Positions 1 through 8,696 of a stretch of DNA of 64,000 nt are shown here, one piece after another. Positions within the stretch are counted from its first letter, which is position 1; every line of letters begins with the position of its first letter. Below the pieces are notes generated by a model. It made no database searches. It worked only from the letters and a program-made list of their open reading frames with translations, and was not told the origin of the DNA. The translations under genes and the position numbers were made by a program. Origin of the DNA: Leptospira meyeri. GTDB lineage: Bacteria; Spirochaetota; Leptospiria; Leptospirales; Leptospiraceae. Location: positions 248,001-312,000 of the forward strand of contig NZ_SORO01000001.1 in the NCBI RefSeq assembly GCF_004368965.1. The letters run 5' to 3'.

Positions 1-155
1 GTCACCATTGTTGCCAACCCCTTATGAAACAATTGTCCATTCCTGGGACTTGTCGTGCTTCTTTTTATTTATACAATACAAAAGAAGACATCGATGCCCT
101 TATACATTCGATTGAAAAAGTAAAATCAATCTTTGGTCGTGTCGCAAGAAAGTAA
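1..155 (+). CDS. sufS: SufS cysteine desulfurase, C-terminal end (5' partial)
   Basis: The frame is open from the window edge (first full codon at 3) and encodes the last ~50 residues of a protein ending at TAA 153-155. The tail contains [11 protein letters not shown], then [12 protein letters not shown] and KEDIDALI. This is the typical C-terminal block of group II (SufS/CsdA) cysteine desulfurases, whose motif is GHHCAQP...R.S...YNT..EID. The enzyme moves sulfur from cysteine onto a SufU/SufE acceptor for Fe-S assembly. The SufU-like gene starts inside its last codons, so they are probably co-translated. The active-site lysine and cysteine lie outside the window. Confidence 0.85.
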   Translation, partial: HHCCQPLMKQLSIPGTCRASFYLYNTKEDIDALIHSIEKVKSIFGRVARK

Positions 156-561
156 ATTTGAAGATTTTCTAAGATGGAAATCCTTTGGGTTATGGGAAAA
201 ACCTTCGGTTCCATACAAAACACTGAAAGGATTGAATCCTCTTTGCGGTGATGAAATTTTTATTTATTACCATGAAAAAGAAGACCATGGTTTTCAGATT
301 TTGGGACTTGGTGGTGAGTCTTGTTCGATCTGCTCAGGTGCGGCAGGTCTTCTTTTTCGAAAGAAAGACGGGCTAGACCCGAACCAATTCCAGTCTCATC
401 TATTAGATCGGAAAAAATTTTTGGAAGGCGATGATTCTTGTTTGATTGGGGACGAAGAAGAGATATCTTTTTGGAAAGTCCTTCGTAACCATCCTGGTCG
501 TTATCGTTGCGGTCTTCTTCCTTGGCAGACCTTAGTAAAATTCAGTGAGGGTAATTTATGA
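133..561 (+). CDS. sufU: SufU/NifU-like Fe-S assembly sulfur acceptor
   Basis: A 142-residue protein with the SufU pattern: NPLCGDEI near residue 35 (first metal/sulfur cysteine), GGESCSIC near 60, and RYRCGLLPW near 125 (C-terminal cysteine followed by the W..L ending). SufU is a zinc protein that accepts persulfide sulfur from SufS. The second motif reads [10 protein letters not shown] rather than the usual GCAIS.AS, so it is divergent. The start is TTG 133 or GTG 139; both overlap the end of sufS and neither has a clear ribosome binding site. It overlaps the next gene by 4 nt, which supports one suf operon. Confidence 0.8.
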   Translation: MVVSQESKFEDFLRWKSFGLWEKPSVPYKTLKGLNPLCGDEIFIYYHEKEDHGFQILGLGGESCSICSGAAGLLFRKKDGLDPNQFQSHLLDRKKFLEGDDSCLIGDEEEISFWKVLRNHPGRYRCGLLPWQTLVKFSEGNL

Positions 562-881
562 TTCGAGATCCAGAAACGGAAAAAGAATGGGAAGTATTCC
601 ATAGTGTTCGTATGGTGGAAGACCCAGAAATTGGAATTTCTCTCATTGAACTGGGTTTGATTTATGATATCAAGGTAGAAGGTGAAAAAGCGGAAATCAC
701 TATGACCTACACTTCGCTTGCTTGTCCTGCCGGCCCACAGATGAAACAAGACATTGAAAACCATGCCCTCCGAGTCGATGGGATTAACGAAGCGGTTGTT
801 CATGTCGTTTGGAATCCAAAGTGGGAACCTCGTTCTATGGCGAGTGAAGAAGCCAAAATGCAAATGGGGATCTTCGATTGA
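558..881 (+). CDS. sufT: SufT/PaaD-like MIP18 family (DUF59) Fe-S protein
   Basis: A 107-residue MIP18/DUF59 domain. Visible family signs are [17 protein letters not shown] (usual DPE..i.[10 protein letters not shown]), [15 protein letters not shown] (T.T...CP....l, with the conserved cysteine) and VVWNPKWEP near the end (V...W.P.W.). SufT proteins help Fe-S cluster maturation. It overlaps sufU (ATGA type) and the following ggt start (TTGA), so it sits in one transcription unit with sufS and sufU. Length and motifs are normal for the family. Confidence 0.85.
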   Translation: MIRDPETEKEWEVFHSVRMVEDPEIGISLIELGLIYDIKVEGEKAEITMTYTSLACPAGPQMKQDIENHALRVDGINEAVVHVVWNPKWEPRSMASEEAKMQMGIFD

Positions 882-2638
882 GTTTTTTTTATCGAACGCA
901 GTTTCTATTCCTAGTTTTATTTTTATTTAACAGTTGTGAGACGTTCCCTTTCTTAAATGGTTCTTTTCCTGGAAAGGAAGAGGTGACTGTTCACATCCCC
1001 CAGATTGAAGGAGCAGCCGATAAACGAAGTCGTTATGAATTTTCAGGAAAGGAAATCATCATTTCTTCCGATCACCCTCTGGCCTCTCAAGCGGGAATGG
1101 AGGTTTGGAAGCAAGGGGGAAATGTTGTGGATGTTTTTGCAGCTTCTAGTTTTGCGATCTCAGTCCTTCGTCCTCATTCCACCGGCTTACTTGGAGGAGG
1201 ATTTGCGGTCATTCATTTGCCCGAAAAAGGAAAATGGGCTTATGACTTTCGGGAACGTTCTCCGAAAAAAGGAACTTCTGCTTTTTACCTAAATCCAGAT
1301 GGCTCAGTGGTTCCCGGTAAAACTTTAAAAGGGGCCTACAGTGCAGGGGTTCCTGGAACCGTACAAGGAATTTTACAAATTCAAAAACAACATGGAAAAT
1401 TACCTTTAAGTGTTGTCTTGGCACCTGCGATTCGTTATACGAGAAATGGTTTTTCTGTGTATGCTGATTTGGCAAATGTCATTTCTAAAACGTGGCCAGA
1501 AATGAACCCTGCTATGAAAAAAGTTTTTGGGATCGATAACCGGGCCATTAGGGAAGGTGAACTTCTCATTCAAGAAGATTTGGCAAAAACTTTGGAACGT
1601 ATTGTGGAAAATGCAGAAAAAGAGTTTATGGAAGGGGAAACCATTCAACTCATTGCAAACTATTATTCTGAATATGAAAACTTCCTCTCAATCGATGATT
1701 TCAAAAACTACCAAGTGAAGGTGACTGATCCTTTGGTTAGTTCTAGCTGGGGACATACTATCATAACCATGCCGCCACCTAGCTCTGGCGTTCATCTTGT
1801 AACGATGATGAATTTATATTCAGAAATGCAAAAACGAAAGTCCTTTCCTTCGGGAAATGTAGGCGAGATGATTCGTTTGATTGAATCAATGCGGGTTGCT
1901 TTTCGGGACAGAGCCGAACTCGGTGGAGACCCCTTGTACACAACTGTCCCAGTATCCAAACTTTTGTCATCAGCGTATGCGAAAGAGGAAGTGAATGAGA
2001 TTGAAAAAAAAGTAGTCTCAGGAAGTTGGCCCGGACCAAAAGAAGAAAATAAAAAACCAGAATCTTATAATACAACTCATATATCCATTATGGATAAGGA
2101 TGGAAATTCCGTTTCCTCAACCCAGTCAATCAATGGAATTTTCGGGGCAGTGCAGATGGTGCCAGGAACGGGTCTTGTTTTAAACAATACAATGGACGAT
2201 TTTGCTGTTGCCCCTGGAGTTCCCAATCTTTATGGACTCGTAGGTTCCAAGGCAAATGCCATTGAACCCGGGAAAACTCCTCTTTCCAGTATGAGTCCAA
2301 CCATTCTTTTGGATGGGGTTGGGAAAACCAAAATGGTGATTGGGGCTCCCGGTGGTTCCCAAATTCCAACCTCCATCTTTAATACTTTATACCGGTATCT
2401 GGTCCAAAAAGAAGGATTGTATGAAAGTGTTTCTTATCCGAGAATCCACCACCAATTCCAACCTGATCGTATTTTTCTAGATCCGGAAATAAAAGACTCC
2501 TTTCATGAAACGGAATTACCATTTTACCAAGTCCAATATATTAGGCATCGTGCAAAAGTATTTGCCATTGTGAGAGAGGGAGACCGTCTAATTGGCGTGT
2601 CAGACCCCAAAGGGGAAGGAGTCCCTTTAGGTTTTTAA
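878..2638 (+). CDS. ggt: Gamma-glutamyltransferase (lipoprotein form)
   Basis: A 586-residue GGT of the Ntn-hydrolase family. The autocatalytic nucleophile motif [13 protein letters not shown] has its threonine at about residue 399, and [11 protein letters not shown] is the conserved glycine loop of the small subunit. The N-terminus is a lipoprotein signal peptide with lipobox LFNSC (Cys about residue 20), so the enzyme is probably membrane-anchored in the periplasm. It would cleave extracytoplasmic glutathione or gamma-glutamyl peptides. The start is TTG at 878, overlapping the sufT stop by 4 nt. It is followed after 3 nt by gshA, so synthesis and breakdown of glutathione share an operon. 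Confidence 0.93.
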   Translation: MSFFYRTQFLFLVLFLFNSCETFPFLNGSFPGKEEVTVHIPQIEGAADKRSRYEFSGKEIIISSDHPLASQAGMEVWKQGGNVVDVFAASSFAISVLRPHSTGLLGGGFAVIHLPEKGKWAYDFRERSPKKGTSAFYLNPDGSVVPGKTLKGAYSAGVPGTVQGILQIQKQHGKLPLSVVLAPAIRYTRNGFSVYADLANVISKTWPEMNPAMKKVFGIDNRAIREGELLIQEDLAKTLERIVENAEKEFMEGETIQLIANYYSEYENFLSIDDFKNYQVKVTDPLVSSSWGHTIITMPPPSSGVHLVTMMNLYSEMQKRKSFPSGNVGEMIRLIESMRVAFRDRAELGGDPLYTTVPVSKLLSSAYAKEEVNEIEKKVVSGSWPGPKEENKKPESYNTTHISIMDKDGNSVSSTQSINGIFGAVQMVPGTGLVLNNTMDDFAVAPGVPNLYGLVGSKANAIEPGKTPLSSMSPTILLDGVGKTKMVIGAPGGSQIPTSIFNTLYRYLVQKEGLYESVSYPRIHHQFQPDRIFLDPEIKDSFHETELPFYQVQYIRHRAKVFAIVREGDRLIGVSDPKGEGVPLGF

Positions 2639-2641
2639 ACC

Positions 2642-4234
2642 ATGAAACGAAAGTTATTAACATCGACCAAAAAAAATTCAACCCGCAGTTTATTATCAGA
2701 AGAATACAGAGCCTGTTTACTTAGCGCCAAACATGGATTAGAGAGAGAAAGTGTACGTGTGGATGGAAAATCTCAACTTTCCATGAACCCTCATCCCAAA
2801 TCACTCGGATCAAGTCTTACCCATCCGCTCATTAAAACCGATTTTGCTGAAGCACAAATCGAATATGCCACCAATGTTCATAAATCCATTCCCGATGCTT
2901 TACGAGAACTCACTGAGTTACATGCCTTTACTGCTAGCCGATTGGATTCGGAATATCTTTGGCCCTTTAGTATGCCACCGGTTTTGCCATCGGAAAACAA
3001 AATTGATGTAGGAAACTATGGAACTTCCATCGAAGGTCGAAAAAAAACCATCTATCGGAATGGGCTCGGTCACCGTTATGGAAAGAAGATGCAAACCATT
3101 TCAGGAGTGCATTACAATATTTCCTTCGACACTTGTATGTTGTCGGTGGTCTCTGAAAAACGTTTCAAAAAACCTTTAACGCCAGTGACTAAATCTCAAA
3201 TTTATTTTGATACCATCCGAAATTTTTACAGAATATCCCCAGCCTTATTGTATTTATTTGGTTCTTCTAGTTTAACGGATATTACGTTTACAGAAGAATC
3301 CAAACAAATCAAAAAAATAGATTCCAAAACTTTAAAATCAGATTTTGCTACAACCCTTCGACTCTCGAACATTGGATATACAAGTAAAGTGCAAGGCAAA
3401 TATCCAATTTCGGTAAATTCTTTGGAAGAGTATGCTTCTGATATGTGTCAGGTAGTTTCTAAATCTTACACACCATACAAACAGTTTAACGGAAAACCAA
3501 CGAATCAATTGAATGACCATATCTTACAATTGGAAAATGAATACTACTCGCTTGTCCGCCCAAAACAAGTGCCTAAGGGTGACGAACGGGTGGTCGATGC
3601 TCTTGTGGAACGTGGGGTAGAATACTTAGAAATCAGGCTTTTGGATTTGGATCCTTTTTCTGCCATAGGTGTTGAAGAAAACAGGCTCTATTTTTTACAT
3701 ATGGTCCTTCTCTATTGTATGCTAAATGAATCACCTAAAGCAGATTTGGTGGAGATGATCGATTGGAGAAAAAACCAAGAAGTCACTACTTGGTTCGGCA
3801 GAAAGGAAGAAACTAAAATTAAGTTTCTTGGGGAAGAGATGAGTCTACGGGATTTAACCTACCAACTCTTTGTCGAAATCCAACCGATTGCAGATCTTTT
3901 GGATGAAAATAATGCAAATGGCCCTTATAGCAAAGCATGGGAAAATTTCTGGGAGAAATGGAACGATCCAAGTGGGCTTGGGTCCACTATGTCAGAGTTT
4001 GATTTAGAAATTCATCACCTTAGTTTCCGAGAATTTGGTCTTACACTTGCAAAATTGCATAAAGAAGAACTTTTACAATACCCACTACCACCAAACGTAA
4101 TTAAGTATTATGAAGATTTAAGTATACAGTCCATTTATGAACAACAAAAGATCGAAAACTTAGAGGGAAGTCATTTAAAGAAAAATCAAAAACCCATTCA
4201 AATCAAACCCTTGAAACTTTGTAGCGGGGTTTGA
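2642..4234 (+). CDS. gshA: Glutamate-cysteine ligase
   Basis: A 530-residue protein of the proteobacterial-type glutamate-cysteine ligase family, which makes gamma-glutamylcysteine from Glu, Cys and ATP. Visible motifs are KHGLERESVRV (start of the ATP/Glu site), TDFAEAQIEYAT, ISGVHYNISF and YLEIRLLDLDPFSAIGV, all characteristic of E. coli-like GshA and of the first half of GshF. Length is close to E. coli GshA (518). The stop is separated by a single base from the GTG start of an ATP-grasp glutathione synthetase domain, which in GshF proteins is fused to this domain. It therefore looks like a split gshF arrangement. Confidence 0.93.
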   Translation: MKRKLLTSTKKNSTRSLLSEEYRACLLSAKHGLERESVRVDGKSQLSMNPHPKSLGSSLTHPLIKTDFAEAQIEYATNVHKSIPDALRELTELHAFTASRLDSEYLWPFSMPPVLPSENKIDVGNYGTSIEGRKKTIYRNGLGHRYGKKMQTISGVHYNISFDTCMLSVVSEKRFKKPLTPVTKSQIYFDTIRNFYRISPALLYLFGSSSLTDITFTEESKQIKKIDSKTLKSDFATTLRLSNIGYTSKVQGKYPISVNSLEEYASDMCQVVSKSYTPYKQFNGKPTNQLNDHILQLENEYYSLVRPKQVPKGDERVVDALVERGVEYLEIRLLDLDPFSAIGVEENRLYFLHMVLLYCMLNESPKADLVEMIDWRKNQEVTTWFGRKEETKIKFLGEEMSLRDLTYQLFVEIQPIADLLDENNANGPYSKAWENFWEKWNDPSGLGSTMSEFDLEIHHLSFREFGLTLAKLHKEELLQYPLPPNVIKYYEDLSIQSIYEQQKIENLEGSHLKKNQKPIQIKPLKLCSGV

Positions 4235-4235
4235 A

Positions 4236-5243
4236 GTGGCAGAAACAAAACCATTACCACCAGGGTTTGAAGATTTAGAAATTTCCACACAGATCATCAT
4301 TCGGGATGCCCTAACTCGAGGAATCAAAATTGAGATGGTCGACCGTAAAGAAAATTTTCTTCGCCTCATTCAAGGCAATCATTCTGAGTTTGTCAAAGAG
4401 GCGAGTAAAACTAGACTTGATAGTTTGATGACATATCTGGTGATGGAGAATAAAATTGCCTCCAAACTAGTGTTAGAGGAAAATGGAATCCGAGTACCAA
4501 TCGGTAGAAATTATTCAAATTTAGAATCTGCATTGGAAGACTATACTTTCTTTTTGGATAAAAAGAAAGTCATCAAACCTGTCACAACCAACTTTGGACT
4601 AGGGATTGGAATCTCTGTGCCCGGAGATAGTTTAGAAAAATTTACCTCCTTTGTTAAAATTGCTTTGGAACTTTCTAATTCCATCATCATTGAAGAGTTT
4701 ATTGAAGGTCCGGAATATCGATTTTTGGTGTTAGGTGATGAAGTGGTGGCTATTTGTAACCGCGTTCCTGCAAATGTCATAGGAGATGGAAAAAATACGA
4801 TTCATCAATTGATCCAAAAAAAGAATGAAGATCCTAGGCGTGGGGAAGGGCATAAAACTGCTCTGGAAAAAATCCAGATGTCGGAAGTCGAATCGCAAAT
4901 CCTAAAAGATCAGGGCCTTGGTTTTGATTCGGTTCCGAGTCTTGGGGAACAAATTTTCCTTCGAAAAAATTCTAATATTTCTACAGGAGGGGATTCCCTC
5001 GATGTTACAGACAAAGTACATCCTGATTTTAAATCCATTGCTGTTTCTTGTGCCAAAGCGGCTGGGGCAGTGATTTGTGGGATTGATATCATTTCCTCAC
5101 AGATTGAATCAAAACCAGATCCCAAAACTTATGCTATTCTTGAAATCAATTTCAACCCTGTTTTGTATATCCATGAATTCCCATTCAGCGGTAAACCAAG
5201 GTTTGTTGGTGATAAAATCCTGGATTTATTAGGATTTAAATGA
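4236..5243 (+). CDS. ATP-grasp glutathione synthetase (GshF C-terminal type)
   Basis: A 335-residue ATP-grasp protein. FEDLEISTQIIIRDALTRG and VDRKENFLRL at the N-terminus, VIKPVTTNFGLGIGI, IIEEFIEGPEYRFLVLGD and ILEINFNPVLYIHEFP are the signature of the second half of bifunctional GshF/GshAB. They do not resemble the shorter E. coli GshB. It would ligate glycine to gamma-glutamylcysteine. The start is GTG one base after the gshA stop and no other start is needed. Cyanophycin-synthetase ATP-grasp domains are related, but the gshA neighbour makes glutathione synthesis far more likely. Confidence 0.88.
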   Translation: MAETKPLPPGFEDLEISTQIIIRDALTRGIKIEMVDRKENFLRLIQGNHSEFVKEASKTRLDSLMTYLVMENKIASKLVLEENGIRVPIGRNYSNLESALEDYTFFLDKKKVIKPVTTNFGLGIGISVPGDSLEKFTSFVKIALELSNSIIIEEFIEGPEYRFLVLGDEVVAICNRVPANVIGDGKNTIHQLIQKKNEDPRRGEGHKTALEKIQMSEVESQILKDQGLGFDSVPSLGEQIFLRKNSNISTGGDSLDVTDKVHPDFKSIAVSCAKAAGAVICGIDIISSQIESKPDPKTYAILEINFNPVLYIHEFPFSGKPRFVGDKILDLLGFK

Positions 5244-5267
5244 TTTTCTTTGGTTTTTCTAATCTAT

Positions 5268-5510
5268 TTAAGAATACTTAGATCTTAAATACGCAATGAT
5301 GTCAGCAGATTCGTACATTTGAACATCACCATCTACGAGGAAGGGAACCTGAGATAGTCCTCCAAGCCGAACTACTTCTGCTCGGCCGGGAGTCCCATAC
5401 GATGCCTCAACATATTCAATATCTTTGCCTGGTATGAGACCGAGAGATTCCGTAGTTTGGATCACTCGTCTGCAATAGGGGCAAGTATCATACTGGTAGA
5501 GGCGAATCAT
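5268..5510 (-). CDS. Glutaredoxin (dithiol, CPYC)
   Basis: An 80-residue thioredoxin-fold protein with the dithiol active site TCPYCRR (Cys10, Cys13), the cis-proline segment LSQVPFLVDG, and the GST-N/glutaredoxin ending MYESADIIAYL. It would reduce disulfides or glutathione adducts using GSH. It is the last gene of a dense minus-strand run starting near 11.1 kb and lies 6 nt after the CGFS glutaredoxin. It is convergent with the glutathione synthetase gene, with a gap of 24 nt. Confidence 0.88.
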   Translation of the reverse strand: MIRLYQYDTCPYCRRVIQTTESLGLIPGKDIEYVEASYGTPGRAEVVRLGGLSQVPFLVDGDVQMYESADIIAYLRSKYS

Positions 5511-5516
5511 CTGAAA

Positions 5517-5825
5517 TTAACCTGCTTTTTTAGTGAGCTCACCGGACTGAGCCATTTGTACCGTGATGTCATGGCCACCAACAAATTCACCTTTGATATA
5601 AAGCTGTGGAATGGTTGGCCAATTTGTGTATTCTTTGATTCCTTCTCTGATTTTCATGTCAGATAGAACATTGAAGGAACCAAAAGGAATTCCGAGTTGT
5701 TTGAGAGTTGTGACAACTCCTGCTGAAAATCCACATTGTGGCATTTCCGGTGTTCCTTTCATAAATAGAAACACGTTTTCTGATTTGATTAAGGATTCAA
5801 TTTTATCCTTTAACTCTTGTTCCAT
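5517..5825 (-). CDS. grxD: Monothiol glutaredoxin (Grx4/GrxD family)
   Basis: A 102-residue CGFS monothiol glutaredoxin. KGTPEMPQCGFSAG places the single active cysteine at residue 31. NWPTIPQLYIKGEFVGG contains the TIPQLY glutathione-binding loop and GGHDI follows. These proteins bind a [2Fe-2S] cluster with GSH as dimers or as heterodimers with BolA. The BolA gene immediately upstream (2-nt gap) fits the Grx-BolA pairing exactly. Normal length. Confidence 0.95.
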   Translation of the reverse strand: MEQELKDKIESLIKSENVFLFMKGTPEMPQCGFSAGVVTTLKQLGIPFGSFNVLSDMKIREGIKEYTNWPTIPQLYIKGEFVGGHDITVQMAQSGELTKKAG

Positions 5826-5827
5826 GG

Positions 5828-6052
5828 TTATTCGCTCCTAGTTTCCAATGCCAAAGCATGGATTTCTTCTTTTAATTCATCTTTTAAAGTGGCATACACC
5901 ATCCGGTGTTGTTCAATCAGCCCCTTGCCAGCAAAGCCAGAAAAGGTAACCACTGCTTTAATATGGACTCCATCCCGGTACGGATCTAGAATTTCCACTC
6001 GGCAACCGGGTAGACCATCTTCAATTTTCTTTTGGATTTCTGGGATTGTCAT
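5828..6052 (-). CDS. BolA/IbaG family protein
   Basis: About 74 residues from MTIPEIQKK. The family core is seen as HIKAVVTFSGFAGKGLIEQHRMVY, with the VS..F.GK....RH(R)..Y pattern and the conserved histidine near residue 44. The ATG at 6052 was chosen because a GAGGAAT ribosome binding site lies 8 nt upstream and the preceding GST gene stops 1 nt before. A longer frame to 6100 would overlap the GST. The expected partner is the CGFS glutaredoxin just downstream, for Fe-S trafficking. Confidence 0.85.
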   Translation of the reverse strand: MTIPEIQKKIEDGLPGCRVEILDPYRDGVHIKAVVTFSGFAGKGLIEQHRMVYATLKDELKEEIHALALETRSE

Positions 6053-6053
6053 C

Positions 6054-6740
6054 CTATAGTATTCCTCCCATCCAGGAATGGTGGGCTTTGATAAATTCAA
6101 GATATTCTTTAGGCACTTCCGGTAAAACAGAATTCTTTACCGATGGCAATGAAAGTAGAGTTTCACTCCATTTTCGGATTTTAGGAAAATCTTTTAGTAA
6201 GTAGAGTTCTGGTTTGTGATCGGCCAAAAATTGTAGACGCATAAAAAATGGGGCAAAGGCGGTGTCCACCAAATGCATTTTGGATCCTGCAAAGAAAAGA
6301 GTATTGTCGGAAGGAGATGGAAGGGCCGCTTCTAAAATTTTAAATTTGGAAAGGAGCTCGTCACGTTTTTTATCGGAGTCAGATTTTTCCTTTGCCATCG
6401 TCCATCCGTATTGGTCCACAAGTAGGGCACTGGCAAATTCCGTCCAGGAGCGATGTTTTGCTTTTTGGATGGGGTCTTTTGGATGAAGTGCGGGTGCACT
6501 CGTTTCGTCTAAATATTCGTTGATGACTGCGGATTCAAAAATCACATCATCCCCGACTTGTAAAACGGGAACTTTCCCAAACGGAGAAATCTTTAAAAAC
6601 CAATCGGGTTTGTTTGCGAGATCAATGTATTTGATATCATAATCTACATTTTTTTCTAGTAGGTTGATCACAGATCGTTGGACATAGGGACAAAGTTTAA
6701 AACTGATGAGAACAGGTTTTGTCATACTGATTAGACTCAC
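6054..6740 (-). CDS. Glutathione S-transferase family protein
   Basis: A 228-residue GST-fold protein. The N-terminal thioredoxin-like domain has SFKLCPYVQRS (a CPY-type active site), ISPFGKVPVLQVGD (cis-Pro) and FESAVINEYLDE (the ES glutathione gamma-Glu site). An all-helical C-terminal domain follows. It is closest in style to omega/zeta-like or SspA-like stringent proteins, and the substrate is unknown. The frame opens with GTG directly at the upstream stop; the internal ATG at 6725 (MTKPVLIS) is the more natural start by homology. It sits between two BolA genes. Confidence 0.85.
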   Translation of the reverse strand: MSLISMTKPVLISFKLCPYVQRSVINLLEKNVDYDIKYIDLANKPDWFLKISPFGKVPVLQVGDDVIFESAVINEYLDETSAPALHPKDPIQKAKHRSWTEFASALLVDQYGWTMAKEKSDSDKKRDELLSKFKILEAALPSPSDNTLFFAGSKMHLVDTAFAPFFMRLQFLADHKPELYLLKDFPKIRKWSETLLSLPSVKNSVLPEVPKEYLEFIKAHHSWMGGIL

Positions 6741-7022
6741 TTAAGGAGCAGAAAGATCCATTTCTAACGCATGGAGCCCTTTCTTAAATTCTTCTCCGAG
6801 TTCGGCGTAGACCAATCGGTGGTTTTCTATTGTAGATTTTCCCGAAAATTTGGAGGAAACCATTTTTAATCTAAAATGGGTTTCTTTCGAGTCTTTGGTC
6901 ATTCCTGGGTGACCCGCATGTTCGAGAGAAACATCTCGGAGTTGGATAGACTGTGGTTGGAATTTGTTTTGAAGGATGGTTTCCATACGATTCAGTCTTG
7001 AGTGTTTAGTTTCTGATTCCAT
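6741..7022 (-). CDS. Second BolA-family protein
   Basis: About 93 residues with BolA hallmarks: LEHAGHPGM, THFRLKMVSSKFSGKSTIENHRLVY (F.GKS...RHR.VY) and GLHALEMDL at the end. The helix-turn region carries two histidines (EHAGH). It differs clearly from the BolA at 5828, so they are paralogues, possibly a BolA and an IbaG-like copy. ATG 7022 is used; a TTG at 7028 is also possible, and both overlap the end of the ABC permease. Confidence 0.82.
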   Translation of the reverse strand: MESETKHSRLNRMETILQNKFQPQSIQLRDVSLEHAGHPGMTKDSKETHFRLKMVSSKFSGKSTIENHRLVYAELGEEFKKGLHALEMDLSAP

Positions 7023-7776
7023 AACCAATTTTCATTAACCTCACATTGATGATAAAAAGAATTCCTGAAAGTAGAATGATGAATCCAAAAGAAAAATATA
7101 AATTCACATCGGTAACACCAATAAATCCATAACGAAACAGATTCACCATATAAAGGATGGGATTGAAGTAAGAAATAATTTGCCAAAATCCAGGTAAGTT
7201 TTTCACCGAATAAAAAACTCCACCAAGATACGTGAGTGGAGTTAAAATAAAGGTGGGGATGATGGTGACATCATCAAATTTTTTTGCAAAGAGAGCATTG
7301 AAAAATCCGCCCAGAGAAAACAAAATTGATGTCATAAGGACAGTAAAGAGAATCACAAAAGGGTTATGGAACCGAAGGTTTGTAAAAAATAGAGAGGTGA
7401 GAGTGACAAGAACTCCCACAAAAATTCCTCGCACTACACCACCAAAGGTATAGCCGATGACGATAGTGTAAGGTGAGGTTGGTGATACAAGTAACTCTTC
7501 AATGTTTCGTTGGAACTTACTTGAGAAAAAGGAAGATACTACATTGTTGTATGAATTGGTAATGACACTCATCATAATGAGTCCCGGTACGATGAACTCA
7601 ATGTAGGTGAATTCTCCAATTTTCCCAATTTGACGACCGACCAGTTCTCCAAAGATCAAAAAATATAAGGCCATAGTTATGACCGGTGGGATGAGAGTTT
7701 GAACCCAGATCCGAATGATGCGAATCCATTCTCTTCGCACAATGGTTTGTAAGGCTGTGAAGTTTTGTTTCCACAT
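7006..7776 (-). CDS. ABC-2 type transporter permease
   Basis: A 256-residue integral membrane protein with about six hydrophobic segments. It carries the ABC-2 family segment FIVPGLIMMSVITNSYNNV and a second-half motif PLTYLGGVFYSV...PGFWQIISYFNPILYMVNLFRY. It pairs with the ATPase gene 2 nt upstream to form an exporter of the O-antigen, drug or lipid class. The substrate cannot be read from the sequence. It is translationally linked to the downstream BolA gene by a short overlap. Confidence 0.92.
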   Translation of the reverse strand: MWKQNFTALQTIVRREWIRIIRIWVQTLIPPVITMALYFLIFGELVGRQIGKIGEFTYIEFIVPGLIMMSVITNSYNNVVSSFFSSKFQRNIEELLVSPTSPYTIVIGYTFGGVVRGIFVGVLVTLTSLFFTNLRFHNPFVILFTVLMTSILFSLGGFFNALFAKKFDDVTIIPTFILTPLTYLGGVFYSVKNLPGFWQIISYFNPILYMVNLFRYGFIGVTDVNLYFSFGFIILLSGILFIINVRLMKIGYGIRN

Positions 7777-7778
7777 AA

Positions 7779-8696
7779 TTAGTTTTTTCCTGTTAATGAT
7801 AAAAAGAGTTCTTCCAAACGATTGGATTTGTTTCTTAGGCTCAGCACTTCTAAGTTTAGTTTTGTTAGTTCTGTAAACAATTGGTTTACTGAATCTTTTT
7901 TATCTAATTGTACTTCCAAACTATGGTCGTCTAGCCATTCCCAGGAAAACTTCTTTGACATTGGCTTTGATTTGATCGATTTCTTTAAGTCGATGATAAA
8001 AGTTTCTTTGTCCAAACGATGGAGGAGTTTTTTCATCGAAGTGTTTTCCACAATCTCACCCTTATCGATGATGGCTATGTTCTTACAAAGAGATTCTGCT
8101 TCTTCTAGGTAATGGGTTGTCAGAATGATGGTTTTTCCTGCTTTGTTTAATTCTTTTAAAAATTCCCACATAGACCGACGGATTTCAATGTCTACTCCGG
8201 CAGTAGGTTCATCCAAAATAAGAAGTTTAGGATCGTGGATTAGAGCACGAGCAATCATAAGTCTTCGTTTCATCCCTCCACTGAGTTGGCCCGCAGCAGA
8301 CTTGCGTTTGTCGAAAAGCGATAATTTATCTAAATAGTATTCCACTTTTTCTTTGGCTTCCTTATAAGGAATCCCATAGAATCCCGCTTGGTTGATTAGA
8401 ATTTGTTCCACCGCTTCAAAAATTCCAAAGTTAAATTCTTGGGGAACAATTCCTAGGAAGGTTTTGGCTAGGTCAGGTTGGAAATCAATGTTTGTTCCAA
8501 AGATTTTGACCTTACCTCCCGTTTTATTAATAAGAGAACTTAATATTCCAATGGTTGTTGATTTCCCTGCACCATTGGGCCCAAGTAGGGCAAAAAAATC
8601 TCCTGATTCTACTTTTAGATCAATGGAGCGAAGGGCTTTCACTCCGTTGGCATAAGTTTTTTCTAGACCTTCTAATTCGATGGCAAATTTTTGCAT
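7779..8696 (-). CDS. ABC-2 type transporter ATP-binding protein
   Basis: A 305-residue ABC ATPase. Walker A is GPNGAGKST, the Q-loop is VPQEF, the signature is LSGGMKRR, Walker B is LLILDEPTAGVD and the H-loop is TTHYLEEAE. A ~70-residue C-terminal extension resembles those of CcmA/NatA-like drug exporters (DrrA style). It forms the energising subunit for the permease immediately downstream and abuts trhO upstream (no gap), inside the thiol-redox gene run. Confidence 0.95.
   Translation of the reverse strand: MQKFAIELEGLEKTYANGVKALRSIDLKVESGDFFALLGPNGAGKSTTIGILSSLINKTGGKVKIFGTNIDFQPDLAKTFLGIVPQEFNFGIFEAVEQILINQAGFYGIPYKEAKEKVEYYLDKLSLFDKRKSAAGQLSGGMKRRLMIARALIHDPKLLILDEPTAGVDIEIRRSMWEFLKELNKAGKTIILTTHYLEEAESLCKNIAIIDKGEIVENTSMKKLLHRLDKETFIIDLKKSIKSKPMSKKFSWEWLDDHSLEVQLDKKDSVNQLFTELTKLNLEVLSLRNKSNRLEELFLSLTGKN

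Noticed and set aside
501..863. Antisense 120-aa frame over sufU/sufT
   Set aside because: Lies fully opposite two genes with clear families; a coding shadow.
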